Source of the DNA: Lepiota brunneoincarnata
Lineage: Eukaryota; Basidiomycota; Agaricomycetes; Agaricales; Agaricaceae
DNA: 64,000 bases
NCBI GenBank assembly: GCA_023014365.1
Contig: JAEBUN010000004.1
Location: 1,674,001-1,738,000, forward strand
Reading direction: 5' to 3'
Below the pieces are notes generated by a model that saw nothing but the letters and a program-made list of their open reading frames with translations, was not told where the DNA came from and did no database searches. Below, piece after piece: positions 31,503 through 43,920 of the stretch (the stretch's first letter is position 1; each line of letters begins with the position of its first letter). The translations under genes and the position numbers were made by a program.

Positions 31503-33742
31503 TTAGTACACGAAGCGGAAATCCAGGCGCCGGTTTCCGACATCTCCGGAATTATTAACATAGTCCTGTTGTTCCTGCCAAGGGGGTCAGATTAGCTTGG
31601 GCACACCCAAACTGGATGCTTACCTTGGGGGTCATAGAGGCCCAGACCCTTTCGCGCCTGACGTTGAGGGTTTTATAGAAAATGTGTGTAAAAATATAAA
31701 GTGCAATATTCATGGATGCAATTCCAATGAGCACCCGATTGCCATGTTTGTCTAGAAGAGGTGTTGTAGTTGAGAATTGGAGACTAATGTTTACGGGAAA
31801 GAGACTCACAAAGAGGTTTGTCGTCTTCACGATAAATGTTAGCCTGATTGATGCGTCGAGTCAAGAATAGAACACCCGCGATAACAACGCTACTCACGTA
31901 GACGATGGCACCGGCCTGCACGAACATGTTGTAGACACTTGCAGAAATGGTTCTTGTCCGGACACTGTATGAATTTCTCGACACCCACCCGACTTGGATG
32001 GGATGTACGTAGGGGAACCCGGTAATCAGAGTGACAACTGCGAAGTAGGCCCATTGAGAGGTCTGTTGATCGAAAGTGTAAAGAGTGATCAGCAAGGGAA
32101 GAGCCCACAGCTGAAGGATGATGGTCGCGGAAACCCGACTGTTGACCAGCTCGCTGAAGTAGCTTGTGACCAGGAGCATTGTCATTCCTATAATGATGGA
32201 GGGTATAGTAAGTAAGTTTGTGTCAGTGGTGTCGAAGCCGAGGTTGCGAAGGGACAGGGTGAGGTAGAGTTGAGGAGGACCAACAGGCACTAAGTAAAGT
32301 CTGAAAGGTATTCACGCTGCGCAAATTAAGTGAAATGTACTCATGTGAACAAGACCGAGGCTGTAGACGGGCCAGAGCCTCCAATCCTTGAGAGCTTCCC
32401 ACATCATGCGGACGGTAAGGCCCTCGCGGTTGTGCATATCTGACTTGGAGGGGTCATCGCGCAGAACCCGATTGACTATGATTGTTTCCTCCCTAGATAT
32501 CCGTGAGGCGTATGTATAGAGCCTCCAGCGCCATACGCGTACCTTTCGCTGAACCAACCTTTTGGACGGAACCAAGTCTTTGTTTCACAGGGACCAGGAG
32601 GCATAAGGAACCAGGCTGCAACACCAACGACTAGGGTAAGAAGACCTTCCAGAAGGAAGAGGTATCGCCATCCTTCGTAACCACCAATTCCGCGCATCCG
32701 AAGGATGCCTGTGGCCATGAAAGCACTTAGAATATCAGCAACGTAGTTAGAGACCCAGAAGAACGCCAAGCGGATTGGCACTGAACAGTATCCTGCTCAG
32801 TAACATTGTTCTGCAATGAAGGAAACAATATTTACGTTCGGGGCCAGTGTAGAAGTAAGAGAGGTAGAGAACCATATCGGGGATGAAGCCCCCTTGGAAA
32901 AAGCCAAGAAGGAAGCCTAAGAAACGGAACTCAGCGGAAGAAAATGCTTGATCTGGAATACTTGTTACCGGCAAGCCAAGAAGCTGCTACGTCCTTTGAG
33001 CCAAAATTGAGAGGCGGATACAATACTCCACACGACCATCTAAAGTTATCAAGTACATGCGAAACATTTTTAGGCAGTGTTTCTACCTGGGAGGGAATCC
33101 AAACATCAGGCCCAACGCGTTTTGAGACGAGTTGTGAGGGTAGTTCTGCGAATGTCGGTGAGGGGAGTAGAGAGAAAAGAATACCGAAGTACCTGCAACG
33201 AGAAATGAAAGGCGGAAAAGCGTATTCCCAAGATTATAGTCATTTGTTGTCAGTCCCAGATTTTCAAGAAAGCTGTCCGAGTTGGCTTGAGAGATGTTGG
33301 CTCGATCCAGGTCCAGGGAGAAGAACATGACACAGGCCAGGACCATAACTCTTAGGTCAATTTTGCGGGTAACTGCCTGCGAAGGGACAATCAGGGGGCG
33401 TAAGCCGACTCGAAGCGCAAAGGCACAACTGACTCTCTCCTCCCGCCACGTCCACCTTGCAAGAGGATCAAACCTGTGAGCATTTTCATATTTGGGCGGT
33501 GGCTGATAGGCTTTAAGCGTGCCAGGATCATCAAATACCGATGGCTGAGTGGCCACGGCGTCCAAATCGATATTTTCCTTTGCGAAAATGGAAAGCAGAG
33601 CATGGAAGGCCAAACCTTTGGCGGACTTGTCGAGAGGGGCGGCCAATGGCAGGATTTCATACATAAAGATACTCTCGGGCAACGAGGACTCATTTTTACG
33701 GTCGCTCGATGGCCAAGGGTTGTTGACGAGGCGTGTGGACAT
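31503..33742 (-). CDS. MFS transporter, anion:cation symporter (Dal5/allantoate-type) family
   Basis: The start ATG at 33742 ([20 protein letters not shown]) precedes a hydrophilic N-terminus of about 110 residues. The first membrane part is [20 protein letters not shown], then [20 protein letters not shown], a classic Dal5-family block. Further segments: [60 protein letters not shown] with [78 protein letters not shown] and [18 protein letters not shown]. The gene ends [10 protein letters not shown]. About 12 membrane segments fit the family. The substrate is unknown: allantoate, nicotinate, pantothenate and similar anions are all possible in this family. No break seen. Confidence 0.88.
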
Positions 33743-33884
33743 GGCCAACTCTGTACTGAGAAGAAGAGGGTGTATTTATTCAGGCAGTGGCGACTGCACA
33801 ACAGAATTGCGCACTGCAGAAGCACGATGACGTGATTCTAAACAGGGTGCTGTGGTTGCCTTTTTCGTATTTGACTAAGATTCG

Positions 33885-35826
33885 TTACCGGCGCGGCACA
33901 CCCCTCCCACGCCCCCTTAACGCCCTTTGCGCAGCTCCGGGCGGGGCCTTTGGGCCGGGGTTGGGCTGCATGACCTTGAGTATCGGTTGAGCATTTGGGA
34001 AACAATAGCATCCACTCACGCTTTCGCTCTGAGGGTTCCGGACTGTCTCGTCGACGCTCAGCACAAGGCATGCCGCTTCCGTAGCACTACTGATCGCATT
34101 GATTTTGATGAGGCTCGGCTCCCACACAAATGCTTCATAATTGTCGCGGATGCCCGAGGTACCATCCACATCAATCCCGTACCATTTCTCGCCATTGGCA
34201 TGTTTCATCCGCAGTTTGTTGAGGACATCCGTCGAATCTAAGCCTGCGTTGTCGCAGATCTGGCGAGGAATAATTTCCAGTGCCTTGGCGAAAGCCGCCA
34301 TCACGAGCTGCAGCTTTCCCGGTATGGAATATGCATGGTTTCTTATGAACGCCGAAAGTTCCATCTGAGTGGACCCATGAGCCTGGAATTCGTGGGCGAT
34401 AGCCTCCCGGCGCTTACCTCAATTGCGCCACCCCCTGCAACGATTTCTCCAGTCCGGACAGCACGTTTCACAACCATTAGAGCATCGTGCAGACTACGTT
34501 CTACTTCCTCCGTGAATTGTTCAGTTCCGCCGCGAAGTATGAGTGTGCAGGTTTTTGCTTTAGGGCAACCTCCGAATATGTTATAGCGCTCCCCGCCAAT
34601 TTGTCTCTCTTCGAATAACCCACATGTCCCAAGATGCTCATGTTTGATGTCGGAGCAAGTGGATTGAATACAGCCTCCAGCTGCCTGGACGACCCGCCGC
34701 AAGTCGGCTGCGGCGACACGCCCGGCGCAGAAGATGTCACGATCTGCGAACCACTGGGTCGCAAGATCGCCAATAGGTAGCTTGCTAAGCACGACCTTTG
34801 CGCCTGTCTTCTCAATTGCTTGTAGTTTACGGTAGATGATCTCCCACTCGGCATCCACTATGGCTTGGTAATCGGCAACTGCGTCAACCCGCACTTCAGC
34901 ATTATCCTTCTCCGCTTTGAGCTCAAGTTCAACATTGAGACAAAGAATGAGGGGGTCGCGGAAAATCTTGGGTTGTTGTTCCGCTCCTGCATAGGTGAAG
35001 GTCTTCTTGAAAGCGACACCGTTGATTAGAAGGGAGTCTTGCATCCCTCCTCCCGCGATCTTCTTGACACCAATCAGGGAATCATCTAGGTCATCTTGAT
35101 CGAGGCACTCGATGGCATCGACGACCATTTTTGAGAAGAAAGGCTTCTCTGAATGGATCAGCTTCGAAGACATGGATGTCGAGGCACACTTGAGCAAGAG
35201 GGAACGGAAACGGCTGGAAAGGAAAGTCAGACCCACGGGTTGTCAGGTTAATATACACATACGCAGGATCTGATTTATCGACTGATACTTGTAGTTCCTT
35301 GATGCGATCCAATGCCTATTCACATTGTCAGATTCAATACATACAAAGGTTGGAGGATTTGCATACCAGCTTGTGACTGCTTTTTGGAAACCCTTGATAA
35401 TGATGTGAGGGCTTACCCCCTCCTCAATATATCCTCGGACCTCTTTGAGCAATTGCGCTGCTAGGAGGACAACACTAGTTGTTCCATCTCCCACTTCAGC
35501 GTCCTGAGCCCTGGCGATGTCCACTAATGTCCTTGCGGCGGGATGAACGATATCCAATAGTTTGAGGATTGTGGCACCATCGTTCGTGATCTGCGCTTCT
35601 CCTCGCTCGTTCACAATCAGTTTATCCATGCCTCTGGGGCCAAGAGTACTGGAAAGTGTTTCTGCAATCGCTAGACACGCAGATATGTTCGACAACAGCT
35701 GTGGATTTCCTTGTGAGGTATCGGTCCCTTCACGCAAGAGGACAACTGTCGGTTGCTGATAATATGTGAACTCGATGAACGGCAGCGTATATGTGGTTCA
35801 CTTACCATTGGCAAACCGCGCTGCAT
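33885..35826 (-). CDS. CCT7: T-complex protein 1 subunit eta (CCT7)
   Basis: CCT-eta is one of eight subunits of the cytosolic TRiC/CCT chaperonin that folds actin, tubulin and others. From 35826 the protein begins MQRGLPM, then an intron, then [20 protein letters not shown], the eta-specific start. Next: [40 protein letters not shown] and [15 protein letters not shown] (nucleotide-binding GDGTTS). The apical domain follows ([40 protein letters not shown]), then [20 protein letters not shown] (GEIVAGGG), [18 protein letters not shown] and a Gly/Arg-rich tail ([13 protein letters not shown]). About six introns; intact. It shares a 155-bp promoter with RAD5. Confidence 0.96.
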
Positions 35827-35981
35827 TTTCGATTAAAAGATGTGAGGGCGAATAAGATATGAATATGGGAGAAGCGATTGAAATCTGTATTTGACCTTGT
35901 TTACGTGACGCGCCCTACGCGTCCTCGACTAATGAATTATGACACGAGTCAAGTTCTGTCGCGTTCTCTTCCAACACGGAG
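35827..35981. promoter_or_regulatory. 155-bp bidirectional promoter, CCT7 / RAD5
   Basis: Outward-facing starts 155 bp apart. It contains TTTACGTGACGCGCC (about 35898-35912), with a core TGACG/ACGTGA resembling a CRE/ATF or bHLH-type site. No TATA box. Confidence 0.45.
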
Positions 35982-38900
35982 ATGACTGCCGTTTCTCCTC
36001 CTAATTTGTTCTTTGCTGGATCTGACGACGAAGACATGGCTATACCCCAGATACCCATCGATGACAACTCGTCGGAACCTGTCCCGCCATCAGAACCCCA
36101 GACGCCGACCAAGTCACCGGCCACCTCGAGCTTATTCTTCCCTCCAAGTGATGATGATGAGGAATTAGAAGAAAGCTATATGCAACAGACCCAGCAGTCT
36201 ATACAAGGGGTCATAGTTAGGGACGACGACGAGGACATCGAAATCTTGTCTGCGGATCCCTCTGCTCGCGCTGCTCGAAGAAGCTCCGAACTTCCTGAGC
36301 GGCCGATAACTGAAGGCTCACAGGGAGGGCGGTCAGCAAAAAGGAGGCGTTTATCCCCAGCAGAGCCGTGTCCGCAATCCGTTTCTCAATTCTTGCCTAC
36401 GTATTTGGGAGATATGCTGGTCGAAAATGCGTGGAGCACTGCGTCCGGAAAAGGTTATTGCAAGCCTGGAGAGTCCGTTATGATACGAAGGGATGGACCA
36501 GACAATGGGTCGTCTAAACACCAAGCTGCGAAAGGGAAAAACTCAGAGAAACAAAAGAAAACGGGTGGAAAAAAACAGATTTCAATTACGAGCATGTTGA
36601 AGCCACAGACCACAAAGCCCGGGAAGAAGAAGGTTGACACAGTGGTCCGGATTGTCAATAATAAGGGATTTGGTACTGTGATTCAACATGCAAACGCTTG
36701 CCAGAAGTGTCTCATTTGATTTAGAATTCGCTCGACTGCCAACGGAAGTGGCTACTTGGGTCTCAAAACTATTGGACTTCGGTAATTGCCATTTGGATTG
36801 CTTTCATCCAATTCCCCTGACTCGCCAACAGGGATAGTCGAGGTTCGCGGGACCATAACTGATTGCCCTGAAAAGTTGGCAACTGGTGTGGGCCTCATGG
36901 TGACATTACACATCTATATTCTTGCCGGAGCATTCAAGCCTTTGCGTGTTTCTAATTATAAAGGGAATAACGACTTTTCTTTCAATGAGGGCTACGAGAC
37001 GCAGGAGGAGAGGTTTGTCCGGCATATCAGCATCCCCGTTTACTACCTGACTGCAATTGCATTAAGTTACCTGCGCGAGAGGAAAGCTGCTATCTTGAAG
37101 TTATTCGATATTGTTGGATTGCGACCCCAGTTTGGTGCGGGGGTTAAGGCGAAAAGGTTCAATCAGAAGTATGAAGATGCCATCCACGATCTTGCAAAAC
37201 GCAAGACGGGCACAACCAAAAAGGAGATCGTTGGCGATGGCGAAGAAATCGAAGTGGACGCTGGTGAAGAACTCTCTAGCAATGACTTAAACTTAATTTA
37301 TCGAAAGTGAGTCTTTCCTTGATTTGGCGCCGTACAGTCTCACAGCTACATCCTTAGGGCCCAGCAAAAGGATAGCATGATGCCCAGGATGGAGCCTGCC
37401 GACGGCTTCAACCTGAATCTGCGAGGGTATCAGGAAACAGGCCCTCAAGTTTGTTTTCTTGCTAATACCAACCCGATCTATGCTGACTCGGTCATAGTTG
37501 GATGTTCTCCATCGAACATGACAAAGACGACTCACACAGAACCGCCTCTATGCATCCCCTATGGAGCCAGTGAGCTATTTTCCCCTTTGCCCCACCCACG
37601 ACTTCACGTCTCTAGGTATCTATTTCCCCTAGAGCCCAATTTCGGTTCTGCGAGCATTGACTTGACTGCTGATGAAAAGGCATTTTATTTCAATCCTTAC
37701 TCTGGTGAATTGAGCCTGGAGGTCCCCAAGGCCGAAAGGAATTGTCGGGGAGGTATCTTGGCGTGAGTGATCCTTACCTGATGATGCAAACAACGCTGAC
37801 TTGTCCAAAGTGATGGTAACGGGTTTGCGTTTCTTCCATGTACAGCTCGCTGATGAACGGCTCAATTCCCTTCTCTGATAGAAAGTACGCTACGTCAAGT
37901 CCATTTAAATCGTCCCTCGCTTACCTTCTTCTAGTGGGTATGGGCAAGACTATCATGATCTCGGCCCTAATACAGACCAGCCGACTCACAAAAGAAGAGA
38001 TAGAACGAGAAGAACCAGTCGTATGCGAGAACACGTCAGCTACGCATTGACCAAGCTTTTAGGCCAGTGCCCCATCAGCCTCACTGTACCCTCCCACCAT
38101 CGGCAACGTTGATTGTAGCTCCAACCTCGCTTTTGGGTCAGTGGGCGGAAGAGATCCAACGGTCAAGCAAACCCAGCACAGTGAGCGTCGTGGTTTGGCA
38201 CGGTCAAAACCGCCTCGAACTCGATGCTGTGATTGAAAGTGGCGATAAGAGTAACAAGACAACCCAAGTCATCATTACATCCTACGGTGTATTGGTTTCG
38301 GAGCATGCTAAATCACATAAATCGGCAGTCTTCGATAGTGAGTTTTTCTGCCAATTTGTTAGATATTTCGGTATGCTCATCGGCCAGTAGTTTATTGGCT
38401 ACGCATTGTCTTGGATGAGGCTCATGCGTGCAAGTCTCGAACCAGCAGGACTGCAAAAGCTATCTATGATTTACGAGCAAGATGGCGGTGGGCCGTTACA
38501 GGAACACCGATTGTTAATAAATTAGAGGATCTGTACTCATTGCTGTGGGTCATGCTCATGTTGCCATTCCTCGCTAAACAGATTTCGAGCTATTTACAGT
38601 GCATTCTTAGACCATAAGCCCTGGTCTGAATACGCTTATTTTCGTTCGTGAGTGAATCCATGAACATCTCACCTATCCGTTGCTCATAGTTGCCAGATTC
38701 ATCACTTTACCCTTCCTTGCCCGTGACCCAAAGGCAATCGAGATAGTACAAGTCATCCTTGAAAATGTGCTCCTACGGAGGGAAAAGAATATGCTTGACA
38801 TTGACGGAAAGAGGATTGTGGAGCTTCCGCCTAAGGAGGTGAGCCAATTTTATTCTGCATTTATGTATATGGTGTCAACATGGCATAGGTCAGGATCGAG

Positions 38901-40432
38901 ACACTGGAATTTTCCTCTCTGGAAAGGAAGATTTATGATTCATTATACCTCAAGGTCAAGCGGAACTTTGACCAACTCGAGGCGAAAGGCTTAATCAGTA
39001 AAAATTATACGCACATCTTAGCGATGCTCATAAGGTTAGGATGTTCTCCCTGGTCGCATTTGAAACAGTTTTGAGAACTTTATAGACTGCGGCGTGCGGT
39101 ATTACATCCCAACTTGGTTTTTCCCAGCGAAAATTCAGGGAAATCGGGGTCATCAAGTACAGGAACAGTAGATGCTGATGAGCTGGTCAAGCAATTTAAC
39201 TTCGGGGATACTGGCAGTGATAATACTAGGGCTGCTTTTGCAGAAGGTGTCCTGGCCAACTTGGTCGAAGAAGAGACGGTCGAGTGTCCTATTTGCTTTG
39301 ACGTTATGGAAACGCCGATAATCATTCCAGGGTGTGCCCATCAATGGTAAGTCTTTGTATCATTGAAATATTATATTTTGTAATAGCATACGTTCTCAGC
39401 TGCAAGGACTGCATTCTCACTCACATTGCTACCTGTGAAGAAAAAGCACAGCAGCCGAACTGTTTTGCTTGCGGTGTGGGTCCGATAAAGGTACGAAAAC
39501 ACCTCAGATGCGAACAGACAACTGGAAGGGAACAATATAGGCGAACGAACTTTTGGAAGTAGTCCGCAAGAGGCCATCGAACTCTCAGCCTTCTGCAGGT
39601 ATTGTATTGAGGCGAAATGACTTTCAATCTTCGACAAAACTGGAAGCTTTATTGAGGCATCTGCGTACGTCCTCCGTTGACTTACCATTGCCGCTGGTCT
39701 GATTCGGGTTACGCAGGACAATTGAAAGAGGAAGATCCATCCTTCCGCGCTGTCGTTTTTTCCCAGTTTACAAGCTTCCTGGATTTGATACAGGTAGTCC
39801 TGCAGCGAGAGAAATACGAATACTGTCGATTTGATGGGACCATGGATGTCAAAAAGAAGACTGCCGCTGTTTCGGAATTCAAAGCTCCCTCAAATAAACC
39901 CAAGATCTTGATTATAAGTTTAAAAGCGGGTGGAGTGGGCCTGAATGTAAGCCGACGTTGTTTATCCATGACCACCATTGTTGAGGGTGTGTACTAGTTG
40001 ACAACTGCTAACCATGTGTTCATGGTGAGACTTTGAATACCTCTGGTGTAAATTGGGTTAATGAGGGTTTACGTAGATGGACTGCTGGTGGAATGCCGCT
40101 ACGGAGAACCAAGGTAGTGTGATGCCATCCCGAAATAACACCTGCTTCTGTCTAATGTGTTCCACCAGCAATCGACCGTGTCCATCGCATTGGCCAGGAA
40201 AAGACTGTCTACGTCACCCACTTCATTGTAAGAGTTGGCGTTCACATTAGCCATCTTTCTTCTCATTCATCAAATATAGGTGTCGAACACGATTGAGGGC
40301 CGGATCCTTCAAATACAGAAAAGAAAAACCGCCATCATACGCGAAGCCTTCCGTGGAGGTAGCAAGGATGAACGCGCCGACCCCGAGAGCGTTGAGAATC
40401 TAAAAATCATGTTTGGGGAGGAGGAACGTTAG
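35982..40432 (+). CDS. RAD5: RAD5-type SNF2 helicase / E3 ubiquitin ligase
   Basis: Rad5 acts in error-free DNA damage tolerance: it helps extend PCNA ubiquitylation and reverses stalled forks. Start [20 protein letters not shown]; acidic N-terminus ([13 protein letters not shown]) and a basic stretch. A HIRAN-like region follows ([20 protein letters not shown] ... [15 protein letters not shown]). SNF2 motifs: [42 protein letters not shown] (Walker A), [43 protein letters not shown] (DEAH) and [20 protein letters not shown]. The RING finger CPICFDVM...CAHQCCKDC lies between the helicase lobes, as in Rad5. Then [33 protein letters not shown] and [19 protein letters not shown]. One extra G at 37433-37434 shifts GYQKQAL. 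Walker A needs two micro-exons. Confidence 0.95.
37811..37815 (+). other. RAD5: Inferred 5-nt micro-exon in the RAD5 Walker A motif
   Basis: TGATG lies between a 48-nt intron (37763-37810, GTGAGT...CCAAAG) and a 66-nt intron (37816-37881, GTAACG...CTGATAG). With the 3-nt piece at 37882-37884 it rebuilds A-D-E-M-G-M-G-K-T exactly. Confidence 0.5.
37882..37884 (+). other. RAD5: Inferred 3-nt micro-exon in the RAD5 Walker A motif
   Basis: AAA sits between the acceptor CTGATAG and a 50-nt intron (37885-37934, GTACGC...TTCTAG). Reading gc|t-gat-g|aa-a|tg-ggt-atg-ggc gives the missing Glu-Met of DEMGMGKT. Skipping it gives ADVGMGKT instead, so it is plausible but unproven. Confidence 0.4.
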
Positions 40433-40648
40433 GATTTCTACTGTGGGAACTTGACACCATGTGACTTTGATTGGATCGCATTTAACTTCACGCGACTACG
40501 ATCACCAGAATTATTGTATCGTATAAATCGCGCGATATTGTGGCTCGGCCAGGCGTGTTTAGGGCTCTTTGTTGGTCGCTCTTCGCCCACAGCCCAATAC
40601 CTCGATTCTTCACTTCACCCAGAAACCCATTGCTCGAAAGGGTTCTCC

Positions 40649-42225
40649 ATGCCCAAGCAAAATTTTTATGCTGTACGAGCAGGTCGCAAAGCTGGTGTAT
40701 ATCTCACATGGTCAGATAGCTCCCCTCCCACTGGTATATATACGTTTATGACATTGTAGGGATGAGTGTGAAACACAGGTCAAACAATATCAAGGAGCCG
40801 TATTCAAGAAATTTATGAATGCCGTTGAAGCAGAGGCCTTCGTAAGAGGAGAAACGATAGCACAACCAATGACCGAAGCATCAGGACCAACGAAAGACGT
40901 ACCCCGGGGTCAGAAGCGAGCGCTCCCTAGTGTTCTTGATGAAAGCGAATGGATCGTCGTATACTGCGATGGTGCATGCAAAGGCAACGGTCAGAAGGGG
41001 TCAGTAGCCGGGGTTGGTGTGTTTTGGGGGCCGAATGACCCACGGTTAGTGACTTCCGTTGAGTCTTTCAAACTGAGCTCATCGCAAGCAGTAATATCGC
41101 AGAGAGATGCCCGGGCGAACAGACCAATAATCGGGCCGAGCTTATTGTTCGTTTCTTGGTCCCTGCGGCAATCTGAATACAGGAATAAGTTTTTTTAGGC
41201 TATCATTCGCGTCCTTGAAACAGCACCCGTGAACAAGAAGAAGCTGTTGATAAAAACCGACTCCCAGTATTCCATTAACTGTAAGTTAGTGATTCGCGAT
41301 CCTCTTGAGAATCCGACGACTTAGATTCTGATATATCACTAGGCTTTGAACGGTGGTTACCGAAATGGCAAAAAAATGAGTTCCATACAGTGAATGGCGT
41401 TCCAGTTAAAAACGCTGGTATCATTCGCTACCTGTCAGCACTTCTCGAGGAACGCGGGAAGAGGGGGCAGCAAATTCGCCTGCAATACGTAAAAGGACAT
41501 AGCGGTGAACCAGGAAATGAAGGAGCAGACGCCCAGGCAAACCTTGGTACCGCCTTGCTTCCTCGTGCTGAACTAGACTGGGGGGCACTGGAAGCTCAAG
41601 CCAGCGAGCGCACCAACGCCCTTTTTCAGACCGCTACCAATGATACAGTTGCGCCACAGCCAGAAGCTGCCAGATGCTCAAGCGGGGTCCTCTATAGAAC
41701 GTCCAGCAAAGATTTCTAGAAGCTCTACCGTGACACCGACCGAACCTGTCCCACCGAGAACAAATTATGCTGCCATAAACATGGCTATGAGAGCACGTAC
41801 GCCAGGACCTGTTTCCGCCACTCCGACACGACCTCCCCACTCGCCTCTAAGCTTACCCCCATCGAATCCAGATACAAGACCAACGATCTATCAGAAGGTT
41901 TCCTCCATTCATGAAGAAGCACAGGCCACCCTTCCACCAACTCACACTCTACCACTCTCAGGCGTTCCCGTCCCACCTCATCCCCCTGTCACTGAACCGT
42001 CAATACCCCAGACCGTGGGCATTCCCCATATACCTGCTTCTACTTCTACCGAGACATTTCCAAGAGCACCAGTGACCTCGTCACCTCTAAGGGTATCCAA
42101 GGTTAATCCACCACTCGTTCCTGTACCCGCAGCCGAAATCGATTTCGAAGTAAGTGTTCCGCATCTTAAATGACCCAATGTCACCAATACAGTCATTCGT
42201 AGATGTACAAAGGACTGCTTATTAG
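40649..42225 (+). CDS. RNase H1 with hybrid-binding domain and disordered C-terminal tail
   Basis: RNase H1 cuts the RNA strand of RNA:DNA hybrids. Start MPKQNFYAVRAGRKAGVYLT; with the next exon (WDECETQVKQYQGAVFKKF) this is the N-terminal hybrid-binding (viroplasmin-like) domain. The catalytic domain has all four acidic sites: VVYCDGACKGNG, EQTNNRAELI, LIKTDSQYSINCFERWL and YVKGHSGEPGNEGADAQANL. After EAARCSSG one extra G in the run at 41684-41687 shifts the frame. The other frame continues as a Pro/Ser/Thr-rich tail of about 150 residues (RPAKISRSSTVTPTEPVPPR ...). A last intron leads to SFVDVQRTAY and the stop at 42223-42225. If the shift were real, the protein would end early at 41719 with catalysis intact. 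Confidence 0.9.
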
Positions 42226-42392
42226 AAGGTGAAGACTGGGAAAAGGAAGTAGAGAACCTGTAATGATATGCATCCTCATGTTTGTTTCTATACTTTCTTG
42301 TTTGGTTTGTACGTTGAGAACAAATAGAGACACTGGTGAATAATTATGACAGACCCTCGCAATACCCTCTGCCAATTCAGCACTCCTCCAGC

Positions 42393-43482
42393 ATGGAAAA
42401 CGAGCTCATGCGTGTTTGGCAACTTGTCCTGGACCTCAGCGAACAACTTGCTCTCAACCAGAAGTTTGCCAGTTCACTAAAGAGTCAGGCCGTGATCCTC
42501 AAGGTAAAAAGGTTCAACCACTACTATATTGCACTTTCTTATGATTTTGTAGCAGAACCGAGCAGAGCAGACATGTTCTGGATTTTCTCTACGCAGATTA
42601 ATGTTGATATATCTAAAGGTACCTTGTTTCCATCAAATCCCCACCAAAACTGACACATGCCTTCAGAGGAATTTGATTCCGAGCTCGAACGCTTTAACGC
42701 CCAAATAATCATCGAAAACCAGTTATTAGTTCAAGAGAACAAACAACTGAGCACTCTACTTAAGGAATATGAAACAACAATGGAGACAATAATGACTAAA
42801 TTCCGGAATCACGCCGTGCGTCTGACCGCAGGAACTCCGTTAGCTCCTACTCACTCCATATCCACCAATAGCTCGCCGCCCAACAGCATGAGCTTAGGCT
42901 TTCGCGACACTATGAAATGCTTATACAGACCCGTGAATCCCAGAACTTGACGACGGACCTGGCGGCGAATGCTAACGTGCTACAATCTCTACAAAGACTC
43001 TCTCGCTATCTGCAATCTCTTCTACGACTGATGGTAGACGGAGAATTCGAACCTCTACCCTCACCACGACCAGACACCGCCGCTGATCACAAGACACTAT
43101 TACAAGAAGTCGAAGAGATCCAGCGGCTAATGGCAAAAGTGGAAGAGCAGGCTAATGAAGAGTTTGAAGAAATGGGAAGACAGGACTGGGCTTTGCAAAG
43201 AGAATGGGAGATCCAAAGGTTGGAACAGGAGAATGCGTTGCTTCGGAAAGCGTTGGAGATCGACGAAGAGAATATGGCAGGACGGGGCATTGCAGTCGAC
43301 GCAAGTCAAATAGATATTCACCGGACAATGGTCGTTGCCAGCCACCGCTCGCAACCTGACAACTCATATTGGGCAGGGGTGCCATTAGAACCCACCACAC
43401 ACCTACAACGGGCGCCTGAAGCACAATTTTTGGCACGGATGGCAGCACAACAAGGTCAGCAACCACCACTACCACAACCACC

Positions 43483-43575
<93 letters not shown>

Positions 43576-43789
43576 GCAACCAAAGCGAGGGGTGTGGGGT
43601 GGGACGATGCCAGACCGGAGAGACCGTAATAATCCAGCTGGCCGGCCATTGACAGCGTTCGGCTCGTCCCAGGCCCCCAATTCGTTGACGCTATGGTCCT
43701 CGCAACCTGCATCTCCAGCACCTCCTGTTGTCGAGCGGTCATGGCAAGCACCAGGATCCAGTCTAGACCTTACATCCGGATTCTCTTAG
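42393..43789 (+). CDS. SIKE/FGFR1OP2-family coiled-coil protein (STRIPAK subunit SCI1-like) with polyQ
   Basis: SIKE/FGFR1OP2 proteins are small coiled-coil subunits of the STRIPAK phosphatase-kinase complex; in fungi SCI1 helps control hyphal fusion and sexual development. The start [20 protein letters not shown] leads to [78 protein letters not shown] and [15 protein letters not shown], the family core. A long helix follows ([40 protein letters not shown]), then [14 protein letters not shown] 32-Gln tract (43484-43579) and a Pro/Ser-rich tail end DLTSGFS. One missing T near 42598 shifts LRRF-NVDISK, probably an error. Confidence 0.82.
43484..43579 (+). repeat. (CAG/CAA)32 polyglutamine tract
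   Basis: 96 bp of uninterrupted Gln codons, mostly CAA-CAG alternation (a 6-bp period), coding 32 Gln within the STRIPAK-like protein. The flanks are also Gln/Pro-rich ([10 protein letters not shown]). Confidence 0.97.
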
Positions 43790-43920
43790 GCCTACTTCGT
43801 TTCTGTTTCATATGTGCTATAGGGCTATTTATTCACTACGGGTTTTATTGATTTATGGTATCGGGGTTATCATATCAGACATGGACAAGGAATCACTGCT
43901 TTAGTACAGACCACCACCTC

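Noticed and set aside
40649..40900. Viral origin for the viroplasmin-like domain
   Set aside because: It is the normal hybrid-binding domain of eukaryotic RNase H1, fused to a complete cellular RNase H domain with introns.
43152..43751. Antisense open frames with poly-Val/Ala or poly-Cys over the CAG/CAA tract
   Set aside because: Shadow translations of the polyQ repeat.
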